From: Roseomonas sp.
GTDB lineage: Bacteria; Pseudomonadota; Alphaproteobacteria; Acetobacterales; Acetobacteraceae
Length of the DNA: 64,000 nt
Assembly: GCA_020249775.1 (NCBI GenBank)
Contig: JADCFA010000008.1
Span: 124,001-188,000 of the forward strand
Direction of reading: 5' to 3'
The position numbers and the translations under genes were made by a program. The notes beneath the pieces were generated by a model. It did no database searches. It saw only the letters and a program-made list of their open reading frames with translations, and was not told where the DNA came from. This document shows positions 1 through 8,658 of the stretch, one piece after another; the stretch's first letter is position 1, and each line of letters begins with the position of its first letter.

Positions 1-515
1 GCGTGCAGGATTGCCTGGTGGGTGTGATCCATGACCCTGCTTTGGCAGCGGAAGCGCATAAGCTTGGCAAGGGTGCCCGCTTCACCGCGCGCTTCAACCG
101 CGATGTCGCCGCCGATGATCCTTTCAGCAAGCCCTTCAGTGCGGATACGGAAGTGGTGGCGCTTTCCGATGGGCGTGTGACCGGCCGGCGCGGCATTTTC
201 GCCGGCACCGCCATGACGCTTGGCGCGACGGCGACCTTGAAGCTTGGCGGCATCACCGTGGTGGTGATTTCCATTCGCACGCAATGCGCCGATCCCGCCT
301 TCTTCGAACATCTCGGCTTGGATGTCGGTAAGGCGCGCGCGGTGGTGGTGAAATCCCGCGGGCATTTCCGCGGTGGCTTTGATGAATTTTTCAAGCATGA
401 ACAGATTGTCGAGGTTGATTGCCCGGGTCTGACTTCCCCCATTCTGACGCGCTTTGACTGGAAACATATGCCAAGACCTGTTCTGCCGATTGATAAGGAA
501 GCGCACTGGCCATGA
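1..515 (+). CDS. MlrC-type M81 family metallopeptidase, C-terminal part (5' end outside window)
   Basis: The reading frame is open from base 3 and has no start in the window, so only about 170 C-terminal residues are seen. They match the MlrC C-terminal domain: a VGVIHDPALAAEAHKLG stretch, a central beta-rich part ending GGITVVVISIRTQ, and KSRGHFRGGFDEFF followed by a late PRPVLPID motif. MlrC proteins are zinc peptidases named from microcystin breakdown; most homologues have unknown substrates. The catalytic N-terminal domain lies upstream of the window. The stop codon overlaps the next start (ATGA at 512-515), so it is translationally coupled to the D-amino-acid-type PLP enzyme, and a role in handling an unusual amide or amino acid is inferred from that pairing. 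Confidence 0.8.
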   Translation, partial: VQDCLVGVIHDPALAAEAHKLGKGARFTARFNRDVAADDPFSKPFSADTEVVALSDGRVTGRRGIFAGTAMTLGATATLKLGGITVVVISIRTQCADPAFFEHLGLDVGKARAVVVKSRGHFRGGFDEFFKHEQIVEVDCPGLTSPILTRFDWKHMPRPVLPIDKEAHWP

Positions 516-1618
516 AGCTGGATGATCTGCCCACCCCCTGCCTGGTGCTGGAACTCGGCATTCTGAAACGCAATCTGGCGCGCATGGCCGAGGCCGTTGC
601 TCGGCATCCTGGCTTGAAACTTCGCCCACATATGAAAACAGCGAAAAGCCTGGCAGTGGCGGCTCTTGCCGCGCCGGATTACGGGCCTATCACCGTCAGC
701 ACGGTGGCCGAGGCGCGTTATTTCGCTGGTGGCGGCTATCGCGATCAGATCTATGCGGTCGGCATTACGCCGCAAAAACTTGATGCCATCGCGGCGCTCA
801 ACGCGCAGGGCAATGATGTGAAGATCATCACCGATGATGCGGATATCGCCAGGGTCATCGCCGCTCATCCAGGCAAATTGCCGACCTTGATTGAGGTTGA
901 TTGTGGTGAGGGTCGCGGCGGCATTGCGCCGGATTCGCCCATGCTCGCGGAAATCGCCGAGTGCCTTGGGTCGCGCTGCGCCGGCATCATGACCCATGCC
1001 GGCCATTCCTATGCCGAACGCAGCGAAGACGGCATGCGCAAGGTAGCGGAGGCTGAGCGCGCCGGCGCCGTATTGGCTGCGGAGCGTTTGCGCGGCATGG
1101 GCATCACGCCGCGCGTTGTCTCAGCCGGGTCTTCGCCCACCGCGCTTTACGGGCAATCCATGGCGGGCATTACGGATATCCGCGCCGGGGTTTATATGTT
1201 CGGCGATTTATTCCAAGGCCAGATCGGCACGCATGGCATGGAAGATATCGCGGTGACGGTGCTTTCCGCCGTTACCTCTCGCAAGCAGGATCGCAATGCG
1301 GTGCTGATTGATGCGGGCGGTATTGCGCTTTCCAAGGATCGCAGCACCCAGGCGGCGCCGAAGGATCTCGGCTTTGGCGTCATGCTGGACCGCCACGGCA
1401 AATGGCGTTTTGGGGAGGCGATTGTGGCGCGCACTCATCAGGAACATGGCGAAGTGCGCGGCGCAGGCCCGCTGCCTTTCGCGGAGCTTCCCGTCGGTGC
1501 CTTGGTGCGCGTGGCGCCGAATCATACCTGCCTGACGGTTGCCGCGCATGACCGTTATTATGTGGTGGATGGCGGAGATGAGGTGATTGCCGTCTGGGAT
1601 CGGGTGAATGGCTGGTAG
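512..1618 (+). CDS. DSD1-family PLP enzyme (D-threonine aldolase / D-serine dehydratase-like)
   Basis: The 368-residue protein has a fold-type III alanine-racemase-like N-terminal domain. The PLP lysine is probably Lys42 in the RPHMKTAKS motif. A C-terminal D-serine dehydratase-like domain carries APNHTCLTV (about residues 334-342), whose His-x-Cys pair is the zinc ligand pair known in eukaryotic D-serine dehydratase. Family members cleave D-threonine or D-3-hydroxy amino acids, or deaminate D-serine, in the cytoplasm; the exact substrate cannot be read from sequence. The ATGA overlap with the MlrC-type gene makes a two-gene operon. Length and both key motifs look intact. Confidence 0.85.
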   Translation: MKLDDLPTPCLVLELGILKRNLARMAEAVARHPGLKLRPHMKTAKSLAVAALAAPDYGPITVSTVAEARYFAGGGYRDQIYAVGITPQKLDAIAALNAQGNDVKIITDDADIARVIAAHPGKLPTLIEVDCGEGRGGIAPDSPMLAEIAECLGSRCAGIMTHAGHSYAERSEDGMRKVAEAERAGAVLAAERLRGMGITPRVVSAGSSPTALYGQSMAGITDIRAGVYMFGDLFQGQIGTHGMEDIAVTVLSAVTSRKQDRNAVLIDAGGIALSKDRSTQAAPKDLGFGVMLDRHGKWRFGEAIVARTHQEHGEVRGAGPLPFAELPVGALVRVAPNHTCLTVAAHDRYYVVDGGDEVIAVWDRVNGW

Positions 1619-1708
1619 GGCACCCGCCCTGTCATGAAATTTTAACATGCCAGGATCGCCGCCTGCGCTATGCCACCCGCCTGAAAGCGCTTCGCTGGAG
1701 GTATGCGC

Positions 1709-2752
1709 ATGAGGGTTGGCATTAATGGCATGGGCCGCATTGGCCGCCTGGCATTTCGCGCCGCTTTCGGTGCGGCAGAGCGGGGGGAGGATGACCCGCG
1801 CCGCGCCAATCGGCTGGATATTGTGCATGTCAATGAAGTGAAGGGCGGTGTGGCGGCGACTGCGCATTTGCTTGCCTTCGATAGCGTGCAGGGCCGTTGG
1901 CGCGCGCCCATTGCGGCAGAAGGCGCAGACGCGCTACGCATTGCTGACAAGCGCATCGGCTTTTCGGAATACACGACACCGGCAGCGATTCCCTGGGGTG
2001 ATCTTGGCGTTGATTTAGTGCTGGAATGCAGCGGCAAATTCCTGACCGAGGCGAGTTTGCGCGGGCATCTGGATCGCGGGGCGAAGCGCGTGATTGTCGC
2101 GGCGCCAGTCAAGGAAGCCTCAGTCCTGAATATCGTCGTTGGCGTGAATGATGCGCTGTATGATCCGGCGCTGTATCCGATTGTCACCGCCGCATCCTGC
2201 ACCACCAATTGCCTAGCCCCTGTGGTGAAGGTGGTGCATGAGGCAATTGGGATCAGACATGGACAGATCACCACCATCCATGACCCAACCAATACCAATG
2301 TGGTGACGGATGCGCCGCATAAGGATTTACGCCGTGCGCGTTCCGCGATGCTGTCGCTGCAACCCACCACCACCGGGAGTGCGACGGCGATTGCGCTGAT
2401 CTATCCGGAATTGAAGGGCAAGCTGAATGGCCATGCGGTGCGCGCACCGGTGCTGAATGCCTCGCTCACTGATTGCGTGTTCGAATTGCAGCGTGCGACA
2501 AGCGCCGAGGAATTGAATGCGCTGTTCCGTGCTGCCGCAGAAGGCCCGCTGGCGGGCATTCTGGGCTATGAGGATCGGCCGCTGGTTTCCGCCGATTATG
2601 CGCGCGATACGCGCAGTTCCATCATTGATGCGCCATCCACCTTGGTGACAGCTGGCAGCATGGCAAAAATCTATGCCTGGTATGACAATGAAATGGGCTA
2701 TGCCTGCCGCATGGTGGATTTGGCCTGCATCATGGAAGCGCGCGGCATCTGA
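1709..2752 (+). CDS. ArsJ-associated glyceraldehyde-3-phosphate dehydrogenase
   Basis: This is a type I GAPDH of about 347 residues. It starts [12 protein letters not shown] (NAD-binding Rossmann fold) and has the catalytic [10 protein letters not shown] motif with Cys near residue 164. The segment [14 protein letters not shown] followed by [19 protein letters not shown] differs from the usual housekeeping GAPDH sequence and resembles the ArsJ-linked class. In that class the enzyme makes 1-arseno-3-phosphoglycerate from glyceraldehyde-3-phosphate and arsenate, which ArsJ exports. GGAGG at 1697-1701 is 7 bases before the ATG at 1709 but only 1 base before the ATG at 1703, so 1709 is the better start. 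arsJ follows after a single base. Confidence 0.88.
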   Translation: MRVGINGMGRIGRLAFRAAFGAAERGEDDPRRANRLDIVHVNEVKGGVAATAHLLAFDSVQGRWRAPIAAEGADALRIADKRIGFSEYTTPAAIPWGDLGVDLVLECSGKFLTEASLRGHLDRGAKRVIVAAPVKEASVLNIVVGVNDALYDPALYPIVTAASCTTNCLAPVVKVVHEAIGIRHGQITTIHDPTNTNVVTDAPHKDLRRARSAMLSLQPTTTGSATAIALIYPELKGKLNGHAVRAPVLNASLTDCVFELQRATSAEELNALFRAAAEGPLAGILGYEDRPLVSADYARDTRSSIIDAPSTLVTAGSMAKIYAWYDNEMGYACRMVDLACIMEARGI

Positions 2753-2753
2753 C

Positions 2754-3968
2754 ATGCGCAACTATGCCATCGTCACCGCCGCCTATTGGGGCTTTACGCT
2801 GACCGATGGTGCCTTGCGCATGCTGGTGCTGCTCCATTTCCACAAGCTTGGCTATTCGCCCTTTGCGCTGGCGTTTCTGTTTCTGCTGTATGAGGCGGCA
2901 GGGATTGGTGCAAACCTAGTGGGCGGCTGGCTTGCCACACGCTTCGGCATTGCGCGCATGCTGGCGGTGGGCCTTTCCGCCCAAATCGCGGGCTTCCTGA
3001 TGCTATCGGCGCTGTCATCCAATTGGGTGCCAGCCATGGCGCTGGTCTGGGTGGTGCTGGCGCAAGGCATTTGCGGCATTGCGAAGGACATCACCAAAAC
3101 CGCCTCCAAATCCGCCATCAAACTCACGGCGGGCGATGCTTCGGGCCGGCTGTTCCGCTGGGTTGCCTGGTTCACTGGCAGCAAGAATGCCATGAAGGGC
3201 GTGGGGTTTTTCCTGGGCGGTGTGCTGCTGGAAGCGCTTGGCTTTCAGGGTGCACTTTGGTTGATGGCGGCGCTACTCGGTTTGGTGCTGATCGGTGTCG
3301 TGTTGTCCCTGCCGCCACTGATGGGCAAGGCCAAGGCATCCGGTTCGATACGCGAATTCATGGCACGGGATCGCGGCGTCAATCTGCTGGCGGCGGCGCG
3401 CATTCTGCTGTTCGGCGCGCGCGATGTCTGGTTTGTCGTCGCCTTGCCGGTGTTCCTTTATGCCTCGGGTTGGAGCTTTGCCGCGGTGGGCGGTTTCCTC
3501 GCCATTTGGACCATCGGCTATGGGTTGGTGCAGGCGGTGGCACCTTCAATGATCCGGCGCAGTTCCGATGGCCTGAATACCGAAGTGCCAGCGGCACGGC
3601 TATGGTGCCTGGGCATTGCGGTCATACCGCCCGCGCTGATGGCGGCGTTATGGTTGGATGCGGGCCGCGCTGATTTGGTGTTGGTTGCGGGGCTTTTGGT
3701 CTTCGGCTTTGCTTTTGCCGTGAATTCGTCACTGCATTCCTATCTGATCCTGGCTTATTCAGGCTCCCAAAAAGCCGCCGAGGATGTCGGCTTTTACTAT
3801 GCCGCCAATGCCGCTGGGCGCTTTGCCGGCACGCTGCTTTCGGGCCTGCTCTATCAAATGGCTGGCATCATGGGCGCTTTGGGCGGTGCCGCTGTGATGC
3901 TCGGCCTTTGCTGGGCCATCACGCTTGCCCTACCGGCAGGCCGCGCCGCTTGCGCTGAAGCGCGCTGA
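2754..3968 (+). CDS. arsJ: Organoarsenical efflux MFS transporter ArsJ
   Basis: The protein of about 404 residues is a major facilitator with about 12 hydrophobic segments. Its start (MRNYAIVTAAYWGFTLTDG, then ALRMLVLLHFHKLGYSP) and the cytoplasmic segment KDITKTASKSAIKL with WFTGSKNAMKGVGFFLGG are the ArsJ signature as I know it from Pseudomonas. ArsJ exports 1-arseno-3-phosphoglycerate, which then breaks down to arsenate outside the cell. The ATG at 2754 is one base after the GAPDH stop; an upstream ATG at 2673 would place 27 extra residues inside the GAPDH gene and is not needed. No arsR, arsC or arsB is nearby, so regulation is not visible. Confidence 0.9.
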   Translation: MRNYAIVTAAYWGFTLTDGALRMLVLLHFHKLGYSPFALAFLFLLYEAAGIGANLVGGWLATRFGIARMLAVGLSAQIAGFLMLSALSSNWVPAMALVWVVLAQGICGIAKDITKTASKSAIKLTAGDASGRLFRWVAWFTGSKNAMKGVGFFLGGVLLEALGFQGALWLMAALLGLVLIGVVLSLPPLMGKAKASGSIREFMARDRGVNLLAAARILLFGARDVWFVVALPVFLYASGWSFAAVGGFLAIWTIGYGLVQAVAPSMIRRSSDGLNTEVPAARLWCLGIAVIPPALMAALWLDAGRADLVLVAGLLVFGFAFAVNSSLHSYLILAYSGSQKAAEDVGFYYAANAAGRFAGTLLSGLLYQMAGIMGALGGAAVMLGLCWAITLALPAGRAACAEAR

Positions 3969-4001
3969 GCGCAAAACTCAGCCTCTATCAAGGGGGCTGC
4001 C

Positions 4002-5582
4002 ATGCTGAAACGTTCAGAATTTCTCGCAGGCTTCGGCGCAAGCCTGTTTGTGCTGAGCCAAGGTGCCGCGGCGCAGCCCATGCCGGGCGGCGTGCTGCGC
4101 GTTGGCATCAAGCTCAGCCCCACTTCAATGGACCCGCAATTTCGCCTGGCGGGGGAACAAAACCTGCTGCGCGGCTGCCATGCACGGCTGATTGGCATGA
4201 CCCCGGATGGCAAGCCAACACCTGGCATCGCGCAATCCTGGCGCGCGGTGGGCGATGGTCGCGCCTGGGAAATCACCCTGAACCCAGCGGCGAAATTCAG
4301 CGATGGCAGCCCGATCAGATCTCAGGACGTTGCCTTTTCCATCCGGCGCATTCCGCGCCTGGAAGGCTCCGCCGGCGGCTATCAGATATTTGTCCGTGCC
4401 ATAAAGGATATCGAGATTCTTGATACGCAGCGCCTGCTAGTCAAAACCGAAGAACCCTACCCCTTCATGGCGGAGGATCTCACGGAAATCGCCATTGTCG
4501 CCGCATCACTCGGTCAGGATTTCAAGCCCGCTGATTTCAACGCTGGCAAGGCGCGACTTTTCTCCGGCCCTTATGCGCTGGTGGATTACCGCTTCGGCGA
4601 ATTCGTCACCATGCGTCGCAATCCGCATTGGTTCGGCCCCAAGCCAGAATTCGAAGAAGTACAATTCCGTGTCATCCCTAATGATTCCGGCCGCATCGCC
4701 GCGCTGCTGTCGGGCGATGTGCAGGCCATAGATGAGGTCTCCATCCCCGATATTGCGCGGCTGCGCAGCAATGCGGCGATGAATGTCTCGCAAATTGCCG
4801 GCATGCGCGTGATGTATGTGGCGCTTGATATGGACCGCGATGTATCGCCCCATATCCGCGACAATAATGGCCAGGCAATGACGAAGAACCCGCTCAAGGA
4901 TGTGCGGGTCAGGTTGGCGCTATCGCACGCGATCAATCGCGCGGCGATTGTGGATCGTGTTATGGAAGGGGCGGCGACAGTCGCTTCCGATATCTTGCCG
5001 CCGGGCACACCGGGAACCTCCCCGCGCCTCAAGCCCTTGGCGTTTGAACCGGATCGCGCGCGGCGTTTGCTGGCGGAAGCCGGCTATCCGAATGGGTTTC
5101 AGATCACCATCCATGCCACGAATGACCGCTACCCGAATGATGAAAAAGTGGCGCAAGCCATTGCGCAATTCTGGACGCGCATTGGCGTGAAGACCGAAGT
5201 GCAAACAATGCCGAACGCGGCTTATTTCCCAGCCGCCGCGCGGCAGGCCTTCACGGTCATGGCCGCGCAATATGGCGCGGATAATATCAGCTACGCCTAT
5301 CGCGCGCTGCTCCATACTTTCAATCGCGATGCCGGGCTTGGCACCGCCAATCGGACGCGCCATTCCAGCCCACGCGCCGATGCGCTGGTGGCGGAAGCGC
5401 TGAAAACCATGGATGAAGCGCAGCGCAATGAGCTTTTCGCGCAAGCAACCGATATAGCGATTGGTGAGGAAGCGATCATGCTCATGATCTATTACCCGGC
5501 CTATGTCTATGCGGCGCGCAAGCCCGTTTCGGCCGTGCCCTACTATAATGGCGCCTTCCTGCCGCAGGGTTTGGTCATCTGA
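4002..5582 (+). CDS. ABC transporter substrate-binding protein, family 5 (peptide/nickel type)
   Basis: The 526-residue protein has an N-terminal signal (about residues 1-26, ending GAAAQ). It continues with the family 5 layout: GGVLRVGIKLSPTSMDPQF, FSDGSPIRSQDVAFSIRR near residue 100, and late DVRVRLALSHAINRAAIVD and AGYPNGFQITI motifs. Such proteins bind oligopeptides, opines, glycosides or nickel in the periplasm and pass them to an ABC permease. AGGGGG lies five bases before the ATG. No permease or ATPase gene follows, so it is an orphan binding protein here. The ligand is unknown. Confidence 0.85.
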   Translation: MLKRSEFLAGFGASLFVLSQGAAAQPMPGGVLRVGIKLSPTSMDPQFRLAGEQNLLRGCHARLIGMTPDGKPTPGIAQSWRAVGDGRAWEITLNPAAKFSDGSPIRSQDVAFSIRRIPRLEGSAGGYQIFVRAIKDIEILDTQRLLVKTEEPYPFMAEDLTEIAIVAASLGQDFKPADFNAGKARLFSGPYALVDYRFGEFVTMRRNPHWFGPKPEFEEVQFRVIPNDSGRIAALLSGDVQAIDEVSIPDIARLRSNAAMNVSQIAGMRVMYVALDMDRDVSPHIRDNNGQAMTKNPLKDVRVRLALSHAINRAAIVDRVMEGAATVASDILPPGTPGTSPRLKPLAFEPDRARRLLAEAGYPNGFQITIHATNDRYPNDEKVAQAIAQFWTRIGVKTEVQTMPNAAYFPAAARQAFTVMAAQYGADNISYAYRALLHTFNRDAGLGTANRTRHSSPRADALVAEALKTMDEAQRNELFAQATDIAIGEEAIMLMIYYPAYVYAARKPVSAVPYYNGAFLPQGLVI

Positions 5583-5792
5583 TCACCATTGTCGGTTTCC
5601 GGCAGCAGAGCGAATCGCCCTCCCGATAAAATGGCTGTTGGCGCGCAGAGCAGCCGAGGGTCGAGGAAGCGGTTGCGTGAATTGCAATGCTGGCACGCGT
5701 CCGAATCACGCTGGTTCACCGGACACGCCTTGACCCTTTTGTTGGTTCTATCCCCCCGAACCGTCAAATTATTTCACAAGATTTTGCTGTGT
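5583..5792. other. Intergenic stretch with no recognisable gene
   Basis: Open frames here (for example 5589-6041 on the plus strand) have no recognisable domain, and the longest one is only the opposite strand of the IS630 remnant next to it. I see no clear promoter or terminator. The stretch 5970-6122, on the other side of the remnant, also shows nothing I recognise. Confidence 0.4.
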
Positions 5793-5969
5793 TTAAATGA
5801 AATCATATCCGGAATTGGCGAAGTAGTTGCTGCATTCGCCTGGGCTGACGATGAAGATGAGTGCGCCAAGCTTTCGCCAAGCTTCTTCGACGGTGCGTGG
5901 CTGTGCAGCGCGTATGACGTGCTTGAGCTTGGCGAAGAGCTGCTCGATTGGGTTGAAATCGGGATAGGG
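5793..5969 (-). pseudogene. IS630-family transposase, C-terminal remnant
   Basis: The minus strand codes a 3' tail with PYPDFNPIEQLFAKLKH, then RTVEEAWRKLGAL and a final ECSNYFANSGYD. This is the C-terminal end of an IS630 DDE transposase: the motif around the last catalytic acidic residue (normally PYSPDLNPIE) and the usual NYF.NSGY end. Upstream of residue PYPDF the frame no longer matches a transposase and the N-terminal two thirds are absent. It is a dead fragment. No terminal inverted repeats were identified. Confidence 0.8.
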
Positions 5970-6122
5970 GCACATCCATGCGGGTCTCCTCAACCAAGCA
6001 CAGAGCTTGACCCAGGAAACACCCCGATTCGGCAATCATGATCCAGCAACAAAAAAGCATACTTTAGCCCCAAAGCATATGCTCGCTGCGGTACAGATAA
6101 CCCTCAAGATCAAGTGCGCGGC

Positions 6123-7289
6123 TCAATAGGATTTTGGCTGGCCAAGCACACGCTCAGCGATGTGAGAAAGAATCAATTCGCGTGAAACAGGCGCGATGCG
6201 TGGAATGAGACTTTCACGAAGGTACCGCTCTACATGGTATTCCTGCGCATAGCCCATGCCGCCATGCGTCATCACCGCGGTTTCACAAGCGCGAAAGCCT
6301 GCCTCGGCAGCGAGGTATTTGGCAGCATTGCTTTCAACGCCGCATTCCCGCCCGGTGTCATAAAGGCTGGCCGCCTTCCAAACCATGAGTTCGGCGGCTT
6401 CTAACTCAGCCCAATTGCGTGCCAGCGGGTGCTGGATAGCCTGATTTTGTCCAATCGCGCGGCCAAAGACGCGACGGTCTTTGGCATATTGGGCAGCCTT
6501 GCGCAGGGCGGCGCGTCCGATGCCTACCGCTTCGGCTGCAATCAGGATGCGTTCGGGGTTCATGCCGTGCAAAATGGCCTGAAAGCCTTGGCCTTCCTCA
6601 CCGATGCGATCTTCCATCGGTATCTCCACACCATCGAAAAAGACCATGTTTGAATCCACCGCGTGGCGCCCCATCTTCTCAATTAGACGGATCTCGACCT
6701 TGCTGCGATCTATTTCCGTGTAAAAAAGTGTCAGGCCATCGGTCTTTAGGCGCACCTGATCAAGTGGCGTGGTGCGGGCCAGCAGCAGCATCTTGTTTGC
6801 CACCTGCGCCGTGGAAATCCACATTTTCTGCCCATTTACCACATAGCGGTCATTGCGGCGTTCGGCGCGTGTCTTGAGCTGAGTGGTGTTAAGGCCGACA
6901 TCAGGCTCAGTCACAGCAAAGCAAGGTTTGTCCTTGCCTGCAATAAGTGGCGGCAGGAAGCGCTGCTTTTGCGCCTCTGTACCGAAAAGAATCACGGGAT
7001 TAAGCCCGAAGATATTCATATGCAAGGCCGAAGCGCCCGACATGCAGGCGCCGGATGCCGCAACGGTCTCCATCATCAGTGCCGCTTCAAAAATGCCAAG
7101 ACCAGCCCCGCCGTATTCAACAGGCATGGCGACACCAAGCCAGCCCCCCGCTGCCATGGCTGCATGGAAATCATGCGGAAAAATGCCCTCACGATCGCGG
7201 GCGAGCCAATAATCATCAGAGAAATCAGCGCAGATCCGGCCAATCTGTTCGCGAATTGCAACCTGTTCGTTAGTCAAGGCGAAGTCCAT
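6123..7289 (-). CDS. Acyl-CoA dehydrogenase family protein
   Basis: The protein is about 388 residues. It opens MDFALTNEQVAIREQIGRIC and has the acyl-CoA dehydrogenase layout: an N-terminal helical domain, a middle beta domain (CFAVTEPDVGLNTTQLKT and KMWISTAQVANK, flavin and substrate contacts), and a C-terminal helical domain with VFGRAIGQNQAIQHPLA and THGGMGYAQEYHVERYLRE. It oxidises an acyl-CoA to the enoyl-CoA with FAD and electron-transfer flavoprotein. The frame is open 51 residues further upstream, but that extension has no family likeness; the ATG at 7289 with AGAGGA-like sequence just upstream fits. It stands alone between two transposase remnants. Confidence 0.88.
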   Translation of the reverse strand: MDFALTNEQVAIREQIGRICADFSDDYWLARDREGIFPHDFHAAMAAGGWLGVAMPVEYGGAGLGIFEAALMMETVAASGACMSGASALHMNIFGLNPVILFGTEAQKQRFLPPLIAGKDKPCFAVTEPDVGLNTTQLKTRAERRNDRYVVNGQKMWISTAQVANKMLLLARTTPLDQVRLKTDGLTLFYTEIDRSKVEIRLIEKMGRHAVDSNMVFFDGVEIPMEDRIGEEGQGFQAILHGMNPERILIAAEAVGIGRAALRKAAQYAKDRRVFGRAIGQNQAIQHPLARNWAELEAAELMVWKAASLYDTGRECGVESNAAKYLAAEAGFRACETAVMTHGGMGYAQEYHVERYLRESLIPRIAPVSRELILSHIAERVLGQPKSY

Positions 7290-7471
7290 GGTCCATCCTC
7301 TTCTGGCCCAAAGATGCTTTGATGGCCGCCGGGCGTCAACGCGGTGCTCGACGCTGAAAATCGCCGACTCAGATGATAATGTTCCAAACGCATGCTTCTT
7401 GCAAAGTGCCGAGCGGAAGGAACGATGCCTATTGAGGCACAAAGGAAGGCCGCTTCTGCGGCAATCACGCG

Positions 7472-7815
7472 ATGATCCATGGCCATCCTCACCTGGCCCG
7501 GCGCTTCGCTGTCCTATACTCCATCCCAGGCACCGCCGAAATCAGTGCCGCCATGCTTGTGATCCAAATGCCGGAACTTGGCGGGCTCAATGAAAAGCAG
7601 GTGGCAACTCCGGCAGACTTTGGGTCCGGCAGGGGCTTTACATGCCGGTCCTGGTCGCCATCCGATTCGATGCAGATTTCAGGGCAAAATACGAGCAACT
7701 CATCACAGCAGGAAAAACCCCAAAACAGGCCATCACCGTCGTGATGCGAAAGATTATCATCCTCGCAAACAGTCTGCTTAAGAAAGGCGGAAGATGGCAG
7801 CCGAGGGTGGCTTGA
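7472..7815 (+). pseudogene. IS110-family transposase, C-terminal remnant with internal deletion and frameshift
   Basis: From about 7500 one frame reads LYSIPGTAEISAAML and then MPELGGLNEKQVATPADFG. This is the helix-hairpin-helix-like SIPG part and following segment of IS110/IS116/IS902 transposases. At about 7618-7640 the frame changes. A second frame reads LYMPVLVAIRFDADFRAKYE, then AGKTPKQAITVVMRKIIILAN up to a stop at 7813-7815, which is the family's C-terminal end. About 20-25 residues normally between these parts are missing. The DEDD catalytic N-terminal half is absent. The rest of the gap 7290-7839 shows no recognisable gene. Confidence 0.78.
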
Positions 7816-7839
7816 ACAGCACGGATACTGCAGCTTCTC

Positions 7840-8571
7840 TCAAAGCGTCGCCCCACCATCAATAGCGACTTCGGACCCGGTCATATAGCTGCCATCGTCA
7901 GAAAGCAGGAACGACACCAGCCGCGCCACTTCCTCTGCCGTGCCCTGCCGCCCCATGGGTACGGATTTCAGGCGTGCCGCGTTTTCTTCTGGCGTGCGAA
8001 TATCCAGCATCGGTGTTGCAATCGGCCCAGGATGGACCGAATTCACGCGTATCCCGCGCGGCGCCAATTCAAGTGCTGCAGATTTCGTCATGCCACGCAG
8101 CGCCCATTTAGTCGCACCATAAGCGAATGCGCGCGCCGATCCGCGCAACCCGGCGGTGGAGGAGATATTCACAATCGAACCGCGCCCTGCCCTTTCCATC
8201 GCCGGCACCACCGCCTTCATGCCAAGAAAACAGCCAAGCTGATTGATGCGCGTATGGCGTTCAAACAGCGTCGCATCCGTTTCCATCATCAACTTCGGGA
8301 CATAGATGCCGGCATTGTTGACAAGCCCGGTCAGCGGCCCGCGCGCCTCGGCAGCAGAGACCGCGCGCGCCCAATCCGCTTCTTCGGTCACATCAAGCCG
8401 CAGGAATTGCGCGGCAGGGCCAAGTTCGCGCGCCAGGGCCTCGCCTTCGGCTTCCAGCACATCACCAAGGATAACGCTGGCGCCCTCCGCGACCAGCAGG
8501 CGCGCTTCCGCCGCACCTTGGCCGCGCGCTGCGCCTGAGATCAGAATAACCTTCCCATTGAAACGCGCCAT
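7840..8571 (-). CDS. SDR family NAD(P)-dependent oxidoreductase
   Basis: This is a classical short-chain dehydrogenase of 243 residues. It has a glycine-rich cofactor motif SGAARGQGAAEA (about residues 12-23), LVNNAGIYVP near residue 84, the catalytic Ser in NISSTAG, YGATK with Tyr and Lys near 150-154, and the C-terminal GSYMTGSEVAIDGG. The acid after beta-strand 2 (LGDVLEAEG) suggests NAD(H) preference. The substrate is unknown; similar proteins act on hydroxysteroids or secondary alcohols. It is transcribed alone. Its leader carries a perfect hairpin that includes the region where a ribosome site would be. Confidence 0.88.
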   Translation of the reverse strand: MARFNGKVILISGAARGQGAAEARLLVAEGASVILGDVLEAEGEALARELGPAAQFLRLDVTEEADWARAVSAAEARGPLTGLVNNAGIYVPKLMMETDATLFERHTRINQLGCFLGMKAVVPAMERAGRGSIVNISSTAGLRGSARAFAYGATKWALRGMTKSAALELAPRGIRVNSVHPGPIATPMLDIRTPEENAARLKSVPMGRQGTAEEVARLVSFLLSDDGSYMTGSEVAIDGGATL

Positions 8572-8574
8572 GAT

Positions 8575-8596
8575 CCACCACCTTGTTTGGTGGTGG
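8575..8596 (-). promoter_or_regulatory. Perfect 8-bp hairpin in the SDR leader
   Basis: CCACCACC-TTGTTT-GGTGGTGG reads as an 8-bp stem with a 6-base loop, ending three bases before the SDR start codon. On the minus strand the GGTGGTGG arm is the only G-rich sequence near the ATG, so folding could hide the ribosome site. A DNA operator is equally possible. Confidence 0.4.
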
Positions 8597-8618
8597 CATC
8601 ATGGCAGCCGTGCCACAC

Positions 8619-8647
8619 CCTGGAAAGCCGAGATGGGGCTTTCCAGG
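8619..8647 (-). terminator. Inverted repeat after the chemoreceptor gene, possible terminator
   Basis: CCTGGAAAGCC-GAGATGG-GGCTTTCCAGG forms a perfect 11-bp stem with a 7-base loop, starting 11 bases after the chemoreceptor stop codon. No T-run follows on the minus strand, so it may act as an RNA 3' end stabiliser or weak terminator. Confidence 0.4.
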
Positions 8648-8658
8648 AAAGACTGTTC

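Noticed and set aside
5589..6041. 150-codon plus-strand frame after the binding-protein gene
   Set aside because: Its second half is the opposite strand of the IS630 remnant, and the first half has no likeness to any family.
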